The notes under the pieces are model-generated. The model was not told where the DNA came from and did no database searches. It saw only the letters and a program-made list of their open reading frames with translations. From Streptomyces sp. NBC_00459 (GTDB lineage Bacteria; Actinomycetota; Actinomycetes; Streptomycetales; Streptomycetaceae): a stretch of 64,000 bases of DNA. Each line of letters starts with the position of its first letter. The stretch's first letter is position 1. The translations under genes were made by a program, and so were the position numbers. The stretch lies in assembly GCF_036013955.1 (NCBI RefSeq), contig NZ_CP107903.1, positions 2,480,001-2,544,000 of the forward strand, written 5' to 3'. Positions 34,804 through 43,443 of the stretch are shown here, one piece after another.

Positions 34804-37506
34804 ATGACCGACCCCAAGGCCATCCAGCCGAGCGAGCTCGACCAGCTTCCCGACCGCGACCCCGAAGAGACCGCCGAATGGCAGGCCTCTCTGGACGCGG
34901 TCACCAAGGCGGCCGGGCCGCACCGTGCCGCGTATCTGATGCGCCGCACACTGGAGCGCGCCGAGGGCAACGGCATCGCGCTGCCCAAGCTCCTGGAGAC
35001 GGACTACGTCAACACCATCCCCACCGCCGCCGAGCCCTCGGCGGCCGGCGACGAGGCGATGGAGCACCGGATCACCGCCTGGAACCGCTGGAACGCGGCG
35101 GCCATGGTGAGCCGGGGCAGCAAACACGGCGTGGGCGGCCACATCGCCACCTTCGCCTCGGCCGCCTGGCTGTACGAGACCGGCTTCAACCACTTCTTCC
35201 GAGGCAAGGAGGGCGACGGTTCCGGTGACCAGCTGTACATCCAGGGCCACGCCTCCCCCGGCATCTACGCCCGCGCCTTCCTCGACGGCCGCCTGAACGA
35301 GGGCCACCTCGACAACTTCCGCCGCGAGTCGGGCGGCGACGGCCTGCCGTCCTACCCGCACCCGCGCCGGCTGCCCTGGCTCTGGGAGTTCCCGACGGTG
35401 TCGATGGGCCTCGGCCCGCTGTCGGCGATCTACCAGGCACGCTTCAACCGGTACCTCACCAACCGCAACATCAAGGACGTCTCCGCGTCCCACGTCTGGG
35501 CGTTCCTCGGCGACGGCGAGATGGACGAGCCGGAGTCGACAGCCGCCCTCGCGCTCGCCTCCCGCGAGGGCCTGGACAACCTCACCTTCGTCATCAACTG
35601 CAACCTGCAGCGCCTCGACGGGCCGGTCCGCGCGAACTTCAAGATCGTGCAGGAGCTGGAGGCACAGTTCCGGGGCGCCGGCTGGAACGTGATCAAGACC
35701 CTGTGGGGTACGGCCTGGGACGAGCTGTTCCAGCTCGACACCACGGGCGCGCTCGTACGCAGGCTCCGCGAGGTTCCGGACGCCCAGGTGCAGACGTACC
35801 AGACGCGCGACGCCGCCTACATCCGCGCCGACTTCTTCGGCAAGGACCCGGCGCTCGCCGAGATGGCGAAGCTGCTGAGCGACGACAGGATCCTGGAGTG
35901 TTTCCACCTCTCGCGCGGTGGTCACGAGTCCCGCAAGGTGTACGCGGCCTACAAGGCGGCGGTCGAGTTCAAGGGCGCGCCGACGGTCATCCTGGCCCAG
36001 ACGGTCAAGGGCTTCACCCTGGGCGAGGGCTTCGCGTCGAAGAACGCCAACCACCAGATGAAGAAGCTGACGGTGGACGAGTTCAAGCAGATGCGTGATC
36101 TGCTCGAACTCCCCATCTCCGACGCGCAGTTCGTCGACGGTGTGGTTCCCTACGGCCACCCGGGCGCCGACTCCCCCGAGGTCCGCTACCTCCAGGAGCG
36201 CCGCGCGGCCCTCGGCGGCCCGGCCCCGGCCCGCCGTACCCAGCCGCTGTCCCCTCTCCCCGCTCCGGCGGAGAAGGCGTTCACCTCGTTCGACAAGGGC
36301 TCCGGCTCGCAGAACGTGGCGACGACGATGGCCTTCGTACGCCTGGTCAAGGACCTGGTCCGCGACAAGGAGACAGGTCGGCGCTGGGTGCCGATCGTCC
36401 CCGACGAGGCACGCACCTTCGGCATGGAGTCGCTGTTCCCCTCCCTCGGGATCTACTCCCCCAAGGGCCAGACGTACGAGCCGGTCGACCGCGACCAGCT
36501 GATGTACTACAAGGAGGCCAAGGACGGCCAGATCCTCAACGAGGGGATCACCGAGGCCGGTTCCATGGCGGACTTCATCGCCGCGTCGACGTCGTACTCG
36601 ACGCACGGCGAAGCGATGATCCCGTTCTACATCTTCTACTCGATGTTCGGCTGGCAGCGCACAGCCGACCAGATGTGGCAGCTCGGCGACCAGCTCGGCC
36701 GCGGCTTCCTGGTCGGCGCGACGGCCGGCCGTACGACGCTGACGGGCGAGGGCCTCCAGCACGCGGACGGCCACTCCCCGGTGATCGCCGCGACGAACCC
36801 GGCCGCGCTGTCGTACGACCCGGCCTTCGCGTACGAGGTGGCGGTGATCGTGCGTGACGGTCTGCGCCGCATGTACGGCGAGACGGCGCCCGGCGAGGAC
36901 CCGAACGTCTTCTACTACCTGACCGTCTACAACGAGCCGATCCCGCAGCCCGCGAAGCCGTCGGCCCCAGGGCTCGACGAGGCCATCGTCAAGGGCCTGT
37001 ACCGCTTCAACACGGCGGAGTCGGCGGGGCTCTCACCGGTCGCCAACGCGCCGCGCATCCAGCTGCTCGGCTCCGGTACGGCGATCCACTGGGCCCTGGA
37101 GGCGCAGCGGCTGCTCACCGAGGAGTGGGGTGTGGCGGCGGATGTCTGGTCGGCGACGTCCTGGACGGAGCTGCGGCGCGACGCCCTCGACGCCGACGCG
37201 GCGCTGCTGCGGGGCGAGGAGCGGGTGCCGTACGTCCGTCAGGCCCTTCAGGGGGCCGAGGGGCCGGTGCTGGCGGTGTCCGACTACATGCGTCAGGTGC
37301 CGGACCAGATCGCCCAGTGGGTCGAGCAGGACTACTCGTCACTGGGCGCGGACGGATTCGGCCTGTCGGACACACGTGCCGCGGCACGCCGACACTTCGG
37401 GGTCGACGCGGAGTCGATCGTCGTGGCGGCGCTGGCGCAGTTGGCCCGGCGGGGCGAAGTCAAGGCGACGGCGGTGAAGGAGGCGCGGGAGCGGTACGGG
37501 TTGTAG
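34804..37506 (+). CDS. aceE: pyruvate dehydrogenase E1 component, homodimeric
   Basis: Thiamine-diphosphate enzyme that decarboxylates pyruvate and acetylates the lipoyl group of E2. 900 residues, normal for the single-chain AceE type. The ThDP motif is FLGDGEMDEPEST followed by FVINCNLQ (GDG-N28-NCN layout). GHASPGIYARAF and SRGSKHGVGGHIATFASAAW are typical substrate and cofactor segments. ATG with GAGGAAGG seven bases upstream and an expected 5' leader of about 125 bases. It works with SucB and LpdA encoded just upstream; its own promoter carries a 17-base palindrome next to a GntR gene. Confidence 0.97.
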   Translation: MTDPKAIQPSELDQLPDRDPEETAEWQASLDAVTKAAGPHRAAYLMRRTLERAEGNGIALPKLLETDYVNTIPTAAEPSAAGDEAMEHRITAWNRWNAAAMVSRGSKHGVGGHIATFASAAWLYETGFNHFFRGKEGDGSGDQLYIQGHASPGIYARAFLDGRLNEGHLDNFRRESGGDGLPSYPHPRRLPWLWEFPTVSMGLGPLSAIYQARFNRYLTNRNIKDVSASHVWAFLGDGEMDEPESTAALALASREGLDNLTFVINCNLQRLDGPVRANFKIVQELEAQFRGAGWNVIKTLWGTAWDELFQLDTTGALVRRLREVPDAQVQTYQTRDAAYIRADFFGKDPALAEMAKLLSDDRILECFHLSRGGHESRKVYAAYKAAVEFKGAPTVILAQTVKGFTLGEGFASKNANHQMKKLTVDEFKQMRDLLELPISDAQFVDGVVPYGHPGADSPEVRYLQERRAALGGPAPARRTQPLSPLPAPAEKAFTSFDKGSGSQNVATTMAFVRLVKDLVRDKETGRRWVPIVPDEARTFGMESLFPSLGIYSPKGQTYEPVDRDQLMYYKEAKDGQILNEGITEAGSMADFIAASTSYSTHGEAMIPFYIFYSMFGWQRTADQMWQLGDQLGRGFLVGATAGRTTLTGEGLQHADGHSPVIAATNPAALSYDPAFAYEVAVIVRDGLRRMYGETAPGEDPNVFYYLTVYNEPIPQPAKPSAPGLDEAIVKGLYRFNTAESAGLSPVANAPRIQLLGSGTAIHWALEAQRLLTEEWGVAADVWSATSWTELRRDALDADAALLRGEERVPYVRQALQGAEGPVLAVSDYMRQVPDQIAQWVEQDYSSLGADGFGLSDTRAAARRHFGVDAESIVVAALAQLARRGEVKATAVKEARERYGL

Positions 37507-37587
37507 GGGGCGGGTTTGCCCACCCGCCCGCCCGTCTCGGCCCGTTCGCCAGGCACCGTTGGACCTCTTTGTGCCGGCCGGCACTTC

Positions 37588-37658
37588 CAGCCCGTCCGGC
37601 GGTTGAGGACAAGGCCCGTTCAGGGCCGGTGGGGGGCCTGGGGGCGCAGCCCCCAGGA
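37588..37658 (-). repeat. dispersed repeat B, copy 2 (inverted)
   Basis: Begins CAGCCCGTCCGGCGGTTGAG and ends GGGGGCGCAGCCCCCAGG, the reverse complement of copies at 14671, 49123 and 58641. It lies between aceE and the WYL regulator. Confidence 0.8.
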
Positions 37659-37727
37659 ACGGGATGGGATGGGTAGGGGCGGCGGGGGCGAGGAATCCCT
37701 CCCCGCACCCCCAGGCATCATGAACCC

Positions 37728-38747
37728 ATGCGTGCTGCCCGCCTCATCAAAATGGTGCTGCTGCTCCAGTCCAGGCCCTCCATGACCGCCGCCGAGCTGG
37801 CCCGGGAGCTGGAGGTGTCCGAGCGCACCGTCACCCGGGACGCGCAGGCCCTGTCCGAGGCGGGCGTGCCCGTGTACGCCGACCGGGGGCGGGCCGGCGG
37901 ATACCGGCTGATCGGCGGATACCGTACCCGCCTCACCGGACTGGCCCGCGGCGAGGCCGAGGCACTGTTCCTGAGCGGAGTACCGGGCGCCCTGCGCGAG
38001 ATGGGGCTGGAGGACGCCGCCTCGGCGGCCCGCCTCAAGGTGTCCGCCGCCCTCCTGCCCTCCCTCGGCGACGCCCCCCGCACAGCCGCCCAGCGCTTCC
38101 ATCTGGACGCGCCCGCCTGGTTCAGCGAGCCTTCGACTCCCGAGTCGCTGTCCGCCGTCGCGGAGGCGGTGTGGGAGGACCGGCCGGTCCTGGCCCGCTA
38201 TCGGCGCGGCGGCCCTGGGGGCACCGACGTGGAGCGGGAGCTGGAGCCGTACGGGCTCGTTCTCAAGGCGGGCGTCTGGTATCTGTGCGCCCGGGTGGCG
38301 GAACACGCGGGTCCCGGGCCCGGGTCCTTCCGGGTGTACCGCGTCGACCGGTTCACCTCCGTCCAGATCTCCGGCCGCCGGGGCCCCGGCGAACGCTTCA
38401 CACGCGACGCCGGCTTCGACCTGCCCGCGTTCTGGGAGGAGCGGGCGGAGCAGTTCGCGCGGTCGATCCTGTGCGCCGAGGTCGTCGTACGGCTTTCGGC
38501 GGAGGGGGCGCGCAGGCTGCCGTACACCGTCGATCCCGCGTCCGCCCGGGACGCGCTGTCGGCCGGCGGCGAGCCCGACGAGCGGGGCCGGGTCACCGTG
38601 ACGCTCGCCGTGGAGTCGGCGGAGGTCGCCCATACGCAGCTGTCCGCGCTCGGGCCGGAGGCGGAGGTGCTGGCGCCGCCGGAACTGCGGGCGCGGTTCG
38701 CGCGGGACGCGCGGCGGCTGGGGGCGATGTACTCCGCCTCGCCTTGA
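37728..38747 (+). CDS. HTH and WYL-domain transcriptional regulator
   Basis: 339 residues. The N-terminal winged helix (~1-60) reads MTAAELARELEVSERTVTRDAQAL; a linker and then the WYL domain (~145-215) follow, with LARYRRGG, LEPYGLVLKAGVWYLCARV and FRVYRVDRFTSVQ. A WCX-like C-terminal extension ends near residue 335. WYL regulators bind nucleic acid or nucleotide ligands and often answer DNA damage or invading DNA; the target here is unknown. ATG without a ribosome site; CATCAT lies 6 bases before. An AGGCCCGCGGGCCT palindrome follows the stop. Confidence 0.88.
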   Translation: MRAARLIKMVLLLQSRPSMTAAELARELEVSERTVTRDAQALSEAGVPVYADRGRAGGYRLIGGYRTRLTGLARGEAEALFLSGVPGALREMGLEDAASAARLKVSAALLPSLGDAPRTAAQRFHLDAPAWFSEPSTPESLSAVAEAVWEDRPVLARYRRGGPGGTDVERELEPYGLVLKAGVWYLCARVAEHAGPGPGSFRVYRVDRFTSVQISGRRGPGERFTRDAGFDLPAFWEERAEQFARSILCAEVVVRLSAEGARRLPYTVDPASARDALSAGGEPDERGRVTVTLAVESAEVAHTQLSALGPEAEVLAPPELRARFARDARRLGAMYSASP

Positions 38748-38871
38748 GGCCCGCGGGCCTGTACACCCCATCACCTGTTTTCCCCTGTTTTCCCTCAAGG
38801 AGGCCCTGGCGTTCACGCCGGGGAGGAATCGCATCCGGGTGTCGTGATGTTGGCCCCCCATCGAGGCGACG

Positions 38872-38884
38872 CGAACGTATGTTC
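38872..38884. promoter_or_regulatory. SOS-box-like palindrome
   Basis: CGAACGTATGTTC matches the Gram-positive/actinobacterial LexA consensus CGAAC-N4-GTTCG except for the last base. It lies 124 bases before the tnpB start with no other gene between. Confidence 0.5.
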
Positions 38885-39007
38885 CTGTGATCGCTGGTCG
38901 GGGTGAGGCTGGGGGATCGGGGTCTGTTTGTGCGGCTGTCGTACGTATGGTCCTTCAGGGGGTTCAGGACGGCACGGTGTCCCGGCCGGGGAGCGTGAGA
39001 GGGCGAG

Positions 39008-40228
39008 ATGGCGCAGGTGAGGGCGGCTGCGGAGGTGGGGCATGCCCGCTACACCTACCGGTTGCGCGTGTCGTGTTCTGCTGGCGCCGCTCTGGCGGCG
39101 GAGTGGGACCGATGCCGGTGGGTGTGGAACGAATGTGCTGCCAAGTCCAGGGCCGTGCATCTGCACAACAAGGCCACCGGCCAGAAGGCCACGTGCGGTC
39201 CGGCTCAGCTCGACAGGATGCTGACCGAAGCCCGCGCCCGTACACCGTGGCTGCGTGAGGGCTCGTCCGTTGTCCAGCAGCAGGTCATCCGTGACGTCGG
39301 CCGCTCCCGAGCCAAGGCGCACAAGGACATCAAAGAGCGCCTGCCCATGGCACGCCGCGCGGGTATGCCCACCTACAAGAAGAAGCACGAGGCGCTGACG
39401 ACCCTCAACTACACCAAACGTGGCTTCCGGTTGAAGGCCGGCCGACTGCACCTGGCGGGCGGCATCGTCCTGGCGGTGGTGTGGTCACGGGAACTGCCGG
39501 CCGAGCCGTCCTCAGTGCGCGTCTACCAGGACAGCCTCGGCCACTGGTACGGCTCGTTCGTCGTGCCCGCCCAGGTCCAGCCCCTGCCGGAGACCGGACA
39601 CGTCCTCGGCGTCGACTGGGGCGTGAAGGAGACCGCGACCACCACCTCCGATACCCACGACCTGCCGCACGCCGGGCACGGCAAGAAGGCGAAGGAGAAG
39701 CTGACCCGGTACGACCGGATGATGGCCCGCCGTAAACCGAAGAAGGGCCCGCCCGGATCGAAGGGCTACCGCGAAGCGAAGAAACTGCGGGCGAAGGCGC
39801 ACAAGAAGGTCGCCAGGCAGCGTGCGGACACCGGCCGCAAGTGGGCCAAGAAGGTCGTCCGCGACCACGACGCCATCGCCGTCGAGGACTTCCGCCCCAA
39901 GTTCCTCGCCAAGAGCACCATGGCCCGCAAGGCTGCCGACGCCGCCATCGGGGCCACCAAGGCCGCTCTGATCGAGATGGGCCGCAAACACGGGCGGGAC
40001 ATCCGCCTCGTCCACCCCGCGCACACCACGATGGACTGCGCACACTGCGATGCGAGAGCCAAGCACGCACTGCCGCTGGGTGAGCGCACCTACACCTGCA
40101 CCACGTGCGGAAACGTGTCCCCACGGGACAAGAACTCCGCACACGTCATGCTCGTCCGGGCTGGTCTCAACCCGGCTGGCGCTGACGGCAGAAGACCCCC
40201 TGGAGCGCTGCTCCAGGAGGCGGCCTGA
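39008..40228 (+). CDS. tnpB: TnpB family RNA-guided nuclease
   Basis: 406 residues. N-terminal helical domain (YRLRVSCSAGAALAAEWDRC, WVWNECAAKSRAVH), a Lys-rich RNA-binding middle (KKKHEALTTLNYTKRGFRLK), and a split RuvC nuclease: Asp in VLGVDWGVKETAT, Glu in AIAVEDFRPKFL and Asp in SPRDKNSAHVML. The zinc ribbon is CAHCDARAKHALPLGERTY followed by CTTC. All catalytic residues are present, so it should be active as an omegaRNA-guided DNA nuclease, the role shown for ISDra2 TnpB. ATG follows GAGAGGGCGAG. Sequence resembles TnpBs common in Streptomyces. Confidence 0.93.
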   Translation: MAQVRAAAEVGHARYTYRLRVSCSAGAALAAEWDRCRWVWNECAAKSRAVHLHNKATGQKATCGPAQLDRMLTEARARTPWLREGSSVVQQQVIRDVGRSRAKAHKDIKERLPMARRAGMPTYKKKHEALTTLNYTKRGFRLKAGRLHLAGGIVLAVVWSRELPAEPSSVRVYQDSLGHWYGSFVVPAQVQPLPETGHVLGVDWGVKETATTTSDTHDLPHAGHGKKAKEKLTRYDRMMARRKPKKGPPGSKGYREAKKLRAKAHKKVARQRADTGRKWAKKVVRDHDAIAVEDFRPKFLAKSTMARKAADAAIGATKAALIEMGRKHGRDIRLVHPAHTTMDCAHCDARAKHALPLGERTYTCTTCGNVSPRDKNSAHVMLVRAGLNPAGADGRRPPGALLQEAA

Positions 40229-40267
40229 GCCAGAAATCCCCTCCCCTTCAGGGAGGGGAGGATTCAA
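39008..40267 (+). mobile_element. IS605/IS1341-type element with tnpB only
   Basis: Contains an apparently intact tnpB and a recognisable right end: a 9-base-pair hairpin (40237-40245 with 40251-40259) and then GGATTCAA, so the right boundary is probably at TTCAA (40263-40267). No tnpA is present, so movement would need TnpA in trans. The left end could not be placed; it must lie between about 38760 and 39008. Confidence 0.7.
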
Positions 40268-40287
40268 ATCCGCGTATCTCCACGTGC
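40199..40287 (+). ncRNA. predicted omegaRNA (reRNA) 3' part and guide
   Basis: In TnpB elements the guide RNA overlaps the tnpB 3' end and runs through the right end into flanking DNA. Here a hairpin with arms CCTGGAGC/GCTCCAGG (40199-40217) and the right-end hairpin precede TTCAA at 40263-40267; the guide would then begin about 40268 (ATCCGCGTATCTCC). The 5' end, upstream within tnpB, is not defined. Confidence 0.4.
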
Positions 40288-40318
40288 GTCCCTCCGTTCC
40301 AGGGCCGATGCTGGACCC

Positions 40319-40846
40319 GTGATGGACGAGACGGAGTTCTGGAAGCTGGTGGACGCGACCCGTGAGGCCGCCGAGGGTGACCCCGAGGATCAGGCCGACC
40401 TGCTGGTCGAGCAGTTGCTCCAGCTCGACCCCGACTCGGTCCTCGACTTCGCCCGGCATTTCGAGGCCCGCTACAACCGGGCCTATCGCTGGGACCTGTG
40501 GGGCGCCGCCCGCGTGCTGATCGACGGGGCAGACGACGACGCCTTCGACTTCTTCCGGTGCTGGCTGATCGGCCAGGGCCGTGAGGTGTTCGAGGGCGCC
40601 CTGCACGGCGACCCGGACTCGCTCGCCGATCTCCTGGACGACTTCGACCCGGAGATCGACGGGGACGGCGAGGAGTTGGGCTACGCGGCCGACGAGGCGT
40701 ACGAGCAGCTCACCGGCACCGTCGCCCCTGATCTGGGTATTCCGCCCGCGTCGGCGGAGCCCGAGGGGACGCCGATCGCCCTGGCGGACGAAGGGGCGCT
40801 CGCCGACCGGTATCCCAAGCTGTGGCAGCGCTTCAAGGGCGGCTGA
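40319..40846 (+). CDS. DUF4240 protein
   Basis: 175 residues, acidic, soluble. Pattern MDETEFWKLVDATREAAEGD, RHFEARYNRAYRWDLWGAARV and FDFFRCWLIGQGREVFEGAL is that of DUF4240, whose function is unknown; genes of this family often sit near mobile or conflict genes. GTG 40319 is immediately followed by an in-frame ATG at 40322; neither has a ribosome site, and GATGCT six bases before the GTG could be the -10 of a leaderless mRNA. It begins 51 bases beyond the tnpB right end. Confidence 0.8.
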   Translation: MMDETEFWKLVDATREAAEGDPEDQADLLVEQLLQLDPDSVLDFARHFEARYNRAYRWDLWGAARVLIDGADDDAFDFFRCWLIGQGREVFEGALHGDPDSLADLLDDFDPEIDGDGEELGYAADEAYEQLTGTVAPDLGIPPASAEPEGTPIALADEGALADRYPKLWQRFKGG

Positions 40847-40857
40847 GGAGCCGCCTC

Positions 40858-41121
40858 TCAGGCCGCCGTGGCGCGGCGGCGCGTCGGGTCCGACGGGATG
40901 TACGCCTGCTGCGGGTGGTCGGCCCGTACGGCGTGGTGATGGTGCATGGGGGCCGCGTTGGCCTGGTCGAGGGCGGATGCCGTGACCGCCGCCGGGCCCA
41001 GGACGACCGTCGCCACCGCGCAGAGCACGGTCCACGGACCCCGCGCACCCCCGGCCCAGCCGCCGGAAGACCTCTTGCCGTCGGCCCGCTCCACGGGGTT
41101 CGTACGACTGCTGCTGCTCAT
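40858..41121 (-). CDS. small hypothetical exported or membrane protein
   Basis: 87 residues. A hydrophilic start (MSSSSRTNPVERADGKRSS) precedes one hydrophobic segment (~30-52, WTVLCAVATVVLGPAAVTASAL) and a His-rich tail with MHHHHAV. Could be a signal-anchored or secreted peptide. ATG 41121 has GGAGG eight bases upstream. Convergent with the DUF4240 gene, 11 bases apart. No family recognised. Confidence 0.6.
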   Translation of the reverse strand: MSSSSRTNPVERADGKRSSGGWAGGARGPWTVLCAVATVVLGPAAVTASALDQANAAPMHHHHAVRADHPQQAYIPSDPTRRRATAA

Positions 41122-41231
41122 GATCCCCACCTCCAGTCAGTGCGTACGACGAAGGTAGGACCGGGAGTTGGGGCACCTCGTTGAATGCGCTGTGGTGTAC
41201 CTGTGAGCCCGCGTCGGCTGCTGTCCTCGGC

Positions 41232-42008
41232 TCAGCGGCGGCCCTGCAGACGCGCGGCCATCTGTCTGATCGCCGGGAGGCGTGCCGTGAGGGCGGCGCC
41301 GGGGCAGCTCGTCATGTATCCGGCGTTGTGGCCCGCCAGGGCGGGCAGGGTGACGGCGGTGCCGGACGCCCAGCGGCTGAGGTCGTTGCTGGAGACGAGG
41401 CGTGCGCCGGCGCGCGGGTCGGTGCCCGAGAGACCGAGTTTCCAGGCGGCGAGGGCGGCGATCGCGTCGGTCATGGCCTGCGGCACGGGCACGCCCGCGG
41501 TGAAGGTGCCGAGGGCGGCGATGCCGGCGGTGCGATGGTTGAAGCCCTGGGTGTGGGCGCCGGTGACGGGGCGGTCGACGCCGCCCGCGCGGCCTTCGTA
41601 GACGGTGCCGCAGCGGTCGACGACGAAGTTGTAGCCGAGGTCGTCCCAGTCGCGGGAGTCGACCTGGCCGACGTACAGGTAGCGGATGATGCGGGGCGCG
41701 TCGGCGCAGTCGTAGCCGTTGGGCGAGTCGGTGTGGTGGATGAACACGGCGACGACCCGGTCGTCGTAGCGCGGCGGCGGCTGCTCGCGTTCGGCGTCCG
41801 CGATCCAGGCGGTACGGGGCACGATGCGCGGCTTGGCGGCGGAGTGGGAGACGGCCGGACGGGTCACGACCGGGTGTGCCCGGCGCGAGGTCGTACGGTC
41901 GACGCCGGCCGCGCACAGGACCAGTCCGACGGCGGCGGCGATTCCGGGCAGGCAGGCGAGCACCACGCGGGCGGCGCCCGGTACGCGGCGGACACGCGAG
42001 TCACCCAT
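41232..42008 (-). CDS. secreted N-acetylmuramoyl-L-alanine amidase (PGRP type)
   Basis: About 258 residues. A signal sequence (VVLACLPGIAAAVGLVLCAAG) leads to a zinc amidase domain (~60-258): zinc ligands are in VFIHHTDSPNG and at the end AGHNAGYMTSCPG, with DLGYNFVVDRCGTVYEGR between. This is the amidase_2/peptidoglycan-recognition fold that cuts the stem peptide from muramic acid, acting outside the membrane. ATG 42008 follows AAGGGG closely; 42026 after GAGG is equally possible. Divergent from the MarP-like protease gene. Confidence 0.85.
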   Translation of the reverse strand: MGDSRVRRVPGAARVVLACLPGIAAAVGLVLCAAGVDRTTSRRAHPVVTRPAVSHSAAKPRIVPRTAWIADAEREQPPPRYDDRVVAVFIHHTDSPNGYDCADAPRIIRYLYVGQVDSRDWDDLGYNFVVDRCGTVYEGRAGGVDRPVTGAHTQGFNHRTAGIAALGTFTAGVPVPQAMTDAIAALAAWKLGLSGTDPRAGARLVSSNDLSRWASGTAVTLPALAGHNAGYMTSCPGAALTARLPAIRQMAARLQGRR

Positions 42009-42240
42009 GGACCCCTTGGACCCCATGAGCCTCACTGTTGGTCAGTACGGTTCCGCCCGCGATGTGTGGTGTGCCACTTGGTGGAACCAACGTCCTGTTC
42101 CGGGACGTTTTTACAGGTCCAGGTGTCTGATGCGCGCAGGTGACTGATCGGCGACTGATCACCGGGCCCGTCCCGCGCGTACTACCGCATGCGAGGCGTG
42201 TGTACGGGGGACCGAAGGGTCCAGGAGAGAGGCGGCCGGA

Positions 42241-43425
42241 GTGGACCTGCTCGACATCCTGCTGTTGCTGGTGATCGTCGGCTATGCGGCGTCCGGTTAC
42301 CGGCGTGGCCTGGTGGCGGGCTGTGTGTCTCTGGCCGGGTTCGTGGGCGGCGCCGTCATCGGGGTGTGGGTGCTGCCGTGGATCATGGAGCTGGTGGCGG
42401 CGGGGACGCCCGCGGCGACGGTGACGGCCGTGCTCACGGTGCTGGTGCCGGCCGTGGTGGGCCACGAACTGATGGGCAGGTTCGCGCTGAGGCTGCGCCG
42501 CGAGCTGGACCGGGGGCCGCTGCGGGTCACCGACGGGGTCGGCGGGGCCGTTGCCAACGCGGTCGCCGTGCTGATGGTGGCCTGGGTGGCCGCGAGTGTC
42601 CTGGGCGCCTCCTCCTCACCGGTGGTCACGACGGCGATCCGGGACTCGGCGCTGCTCGGCGCGGTGCAGGACGCGATGCCGGAGACCACCCCGACCTGGT
42701 TCTCACGGGCCACGTCCGCGCTCACCCAGGCGGGCTTCCCCCAGGTCTTCAACCCCTTCGAGAACGAACCGGCGACGAGTGTCGCCAAGCCCACCGGGGA
42801 CAGCGTCACGGCGAGCGCGACGAACGCGGCCAAGTTGAGCACGGTCAAGATCGAGGGTGTCGCCGGCAACCAGGGCCGCGAGGGCAGCGGTTTCGTGTAC
42901 GCGGCCCGGCATGTGATGACCAACGCCCACGTGGTGGCGGGTATCGACAACCCGACGGTCCGGGTCGGCGGAGTCGGGACGGCGCACGAGGCCCGGGTGG
43001 TGCTCTTCGACCCCGAGAAGGACGTGGCCGTGCTGTACGTCCCCGATCTGCGCGCGCCCGTCCTGCGCTTCGACGACGCCGCGAAGCGGGGGGACTCGGC
43101 GGTGGTCGCGGGCTATCCGCAGGACGGCGACCTCAATCTGCAGGCCGCCACGGTCGCCGACAAGGTGCGGGCGAGGGGCCAGAACATCTACAACAGCGAG
43201 ACGGTGACCCGCGAGATCTACTCGATCCGCTCGACCGTCCGCCCGGGCAACTCCGGCGGCCCGCTCCTCACCACCGACGGCAAGGTGTTCGGCGTGGTCT
43301 TCGCCCGCTCCACGTCCGACGACGAGACGGGTTACGTCCTGACGGTGGACGAGGTCTCCGACGACGCCGAACGCGCGGCGACCTCGACGGCTGCGGTGGA
43401 CACGGGCGACCTGGTCACGTCGTAG
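42241..43425 (+). CDS. MarP-like membrane serine protease
   Basis: 394 residues. An N-terminal CvpA-like domain has four helices (~1-125, starting DLLDILLLLVIVGYAASGY). A linker and then an extracytoplasmic trypsin-like domain (~200-380) follow, with His in VMTNAHVVAG, Asp in DPEKDVAVLYV and Ser in VRPGNSGGPLL. In Mycobacterium tuberculosis MarP this layout supports acid and oxidative stress survival by cleaving a peptidoglycan hydrolase. The divergent neighbour encodes a peptidoglycan amidase, which makes a functional link plausible. GTG with AGGAGAG upstream. Confidence 0.9.
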   Translation: MDLLDILLLLVIVGYAASGYRRGLVAGCVSLAGFVGGAVIGVWVLPWIMELVAAGTPAATVTAVLTVLVPAVVGHELMGRFALRLRRELDRGPLRVTDGVGGAVANAVAVLMVAWVAASVLGASSSPVVTTAIRDSALLGAVQDAMPETTPTWFSRATSALTQAGFPQVFNPFENEPATSVAKPTGDSVTASATNAAKLSTVKIEGVAGNQGREGSGFVYAARHVMTNAHVVAGIDNPTVRVGGVGTAHEARVVLFDPEKDVAVLYVPDLRAPVLRFDDAAKRGDSAVVAGYPQDGDLNLQAATVADKVRARGQNIYNSETVTREIYSIRSTVRPGNSGGPLLTTDGKVFGVVFARSTSDDETGYVLTVDEVSDDAERAATSTAAVDTGDLVTS

Positions 43426-43443
43426 CCACCCGCGCCCGGGTCG

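Noticed and set aside
34762..36774. Minus-strand open frame opposite aceE
   Set aside because: Antisense shadow of a gene with complete pyruvate dehydrogenase motifs.
38747..38760. AGGCCCGCGGGCCT palindrome as the left end of the tnpB element
   Set aside because: It overlaps the stop of the WYL regulator and fits a small hairpin there; it has no resemblance to the right-end hairpin and no TAM-like sequence beside it.
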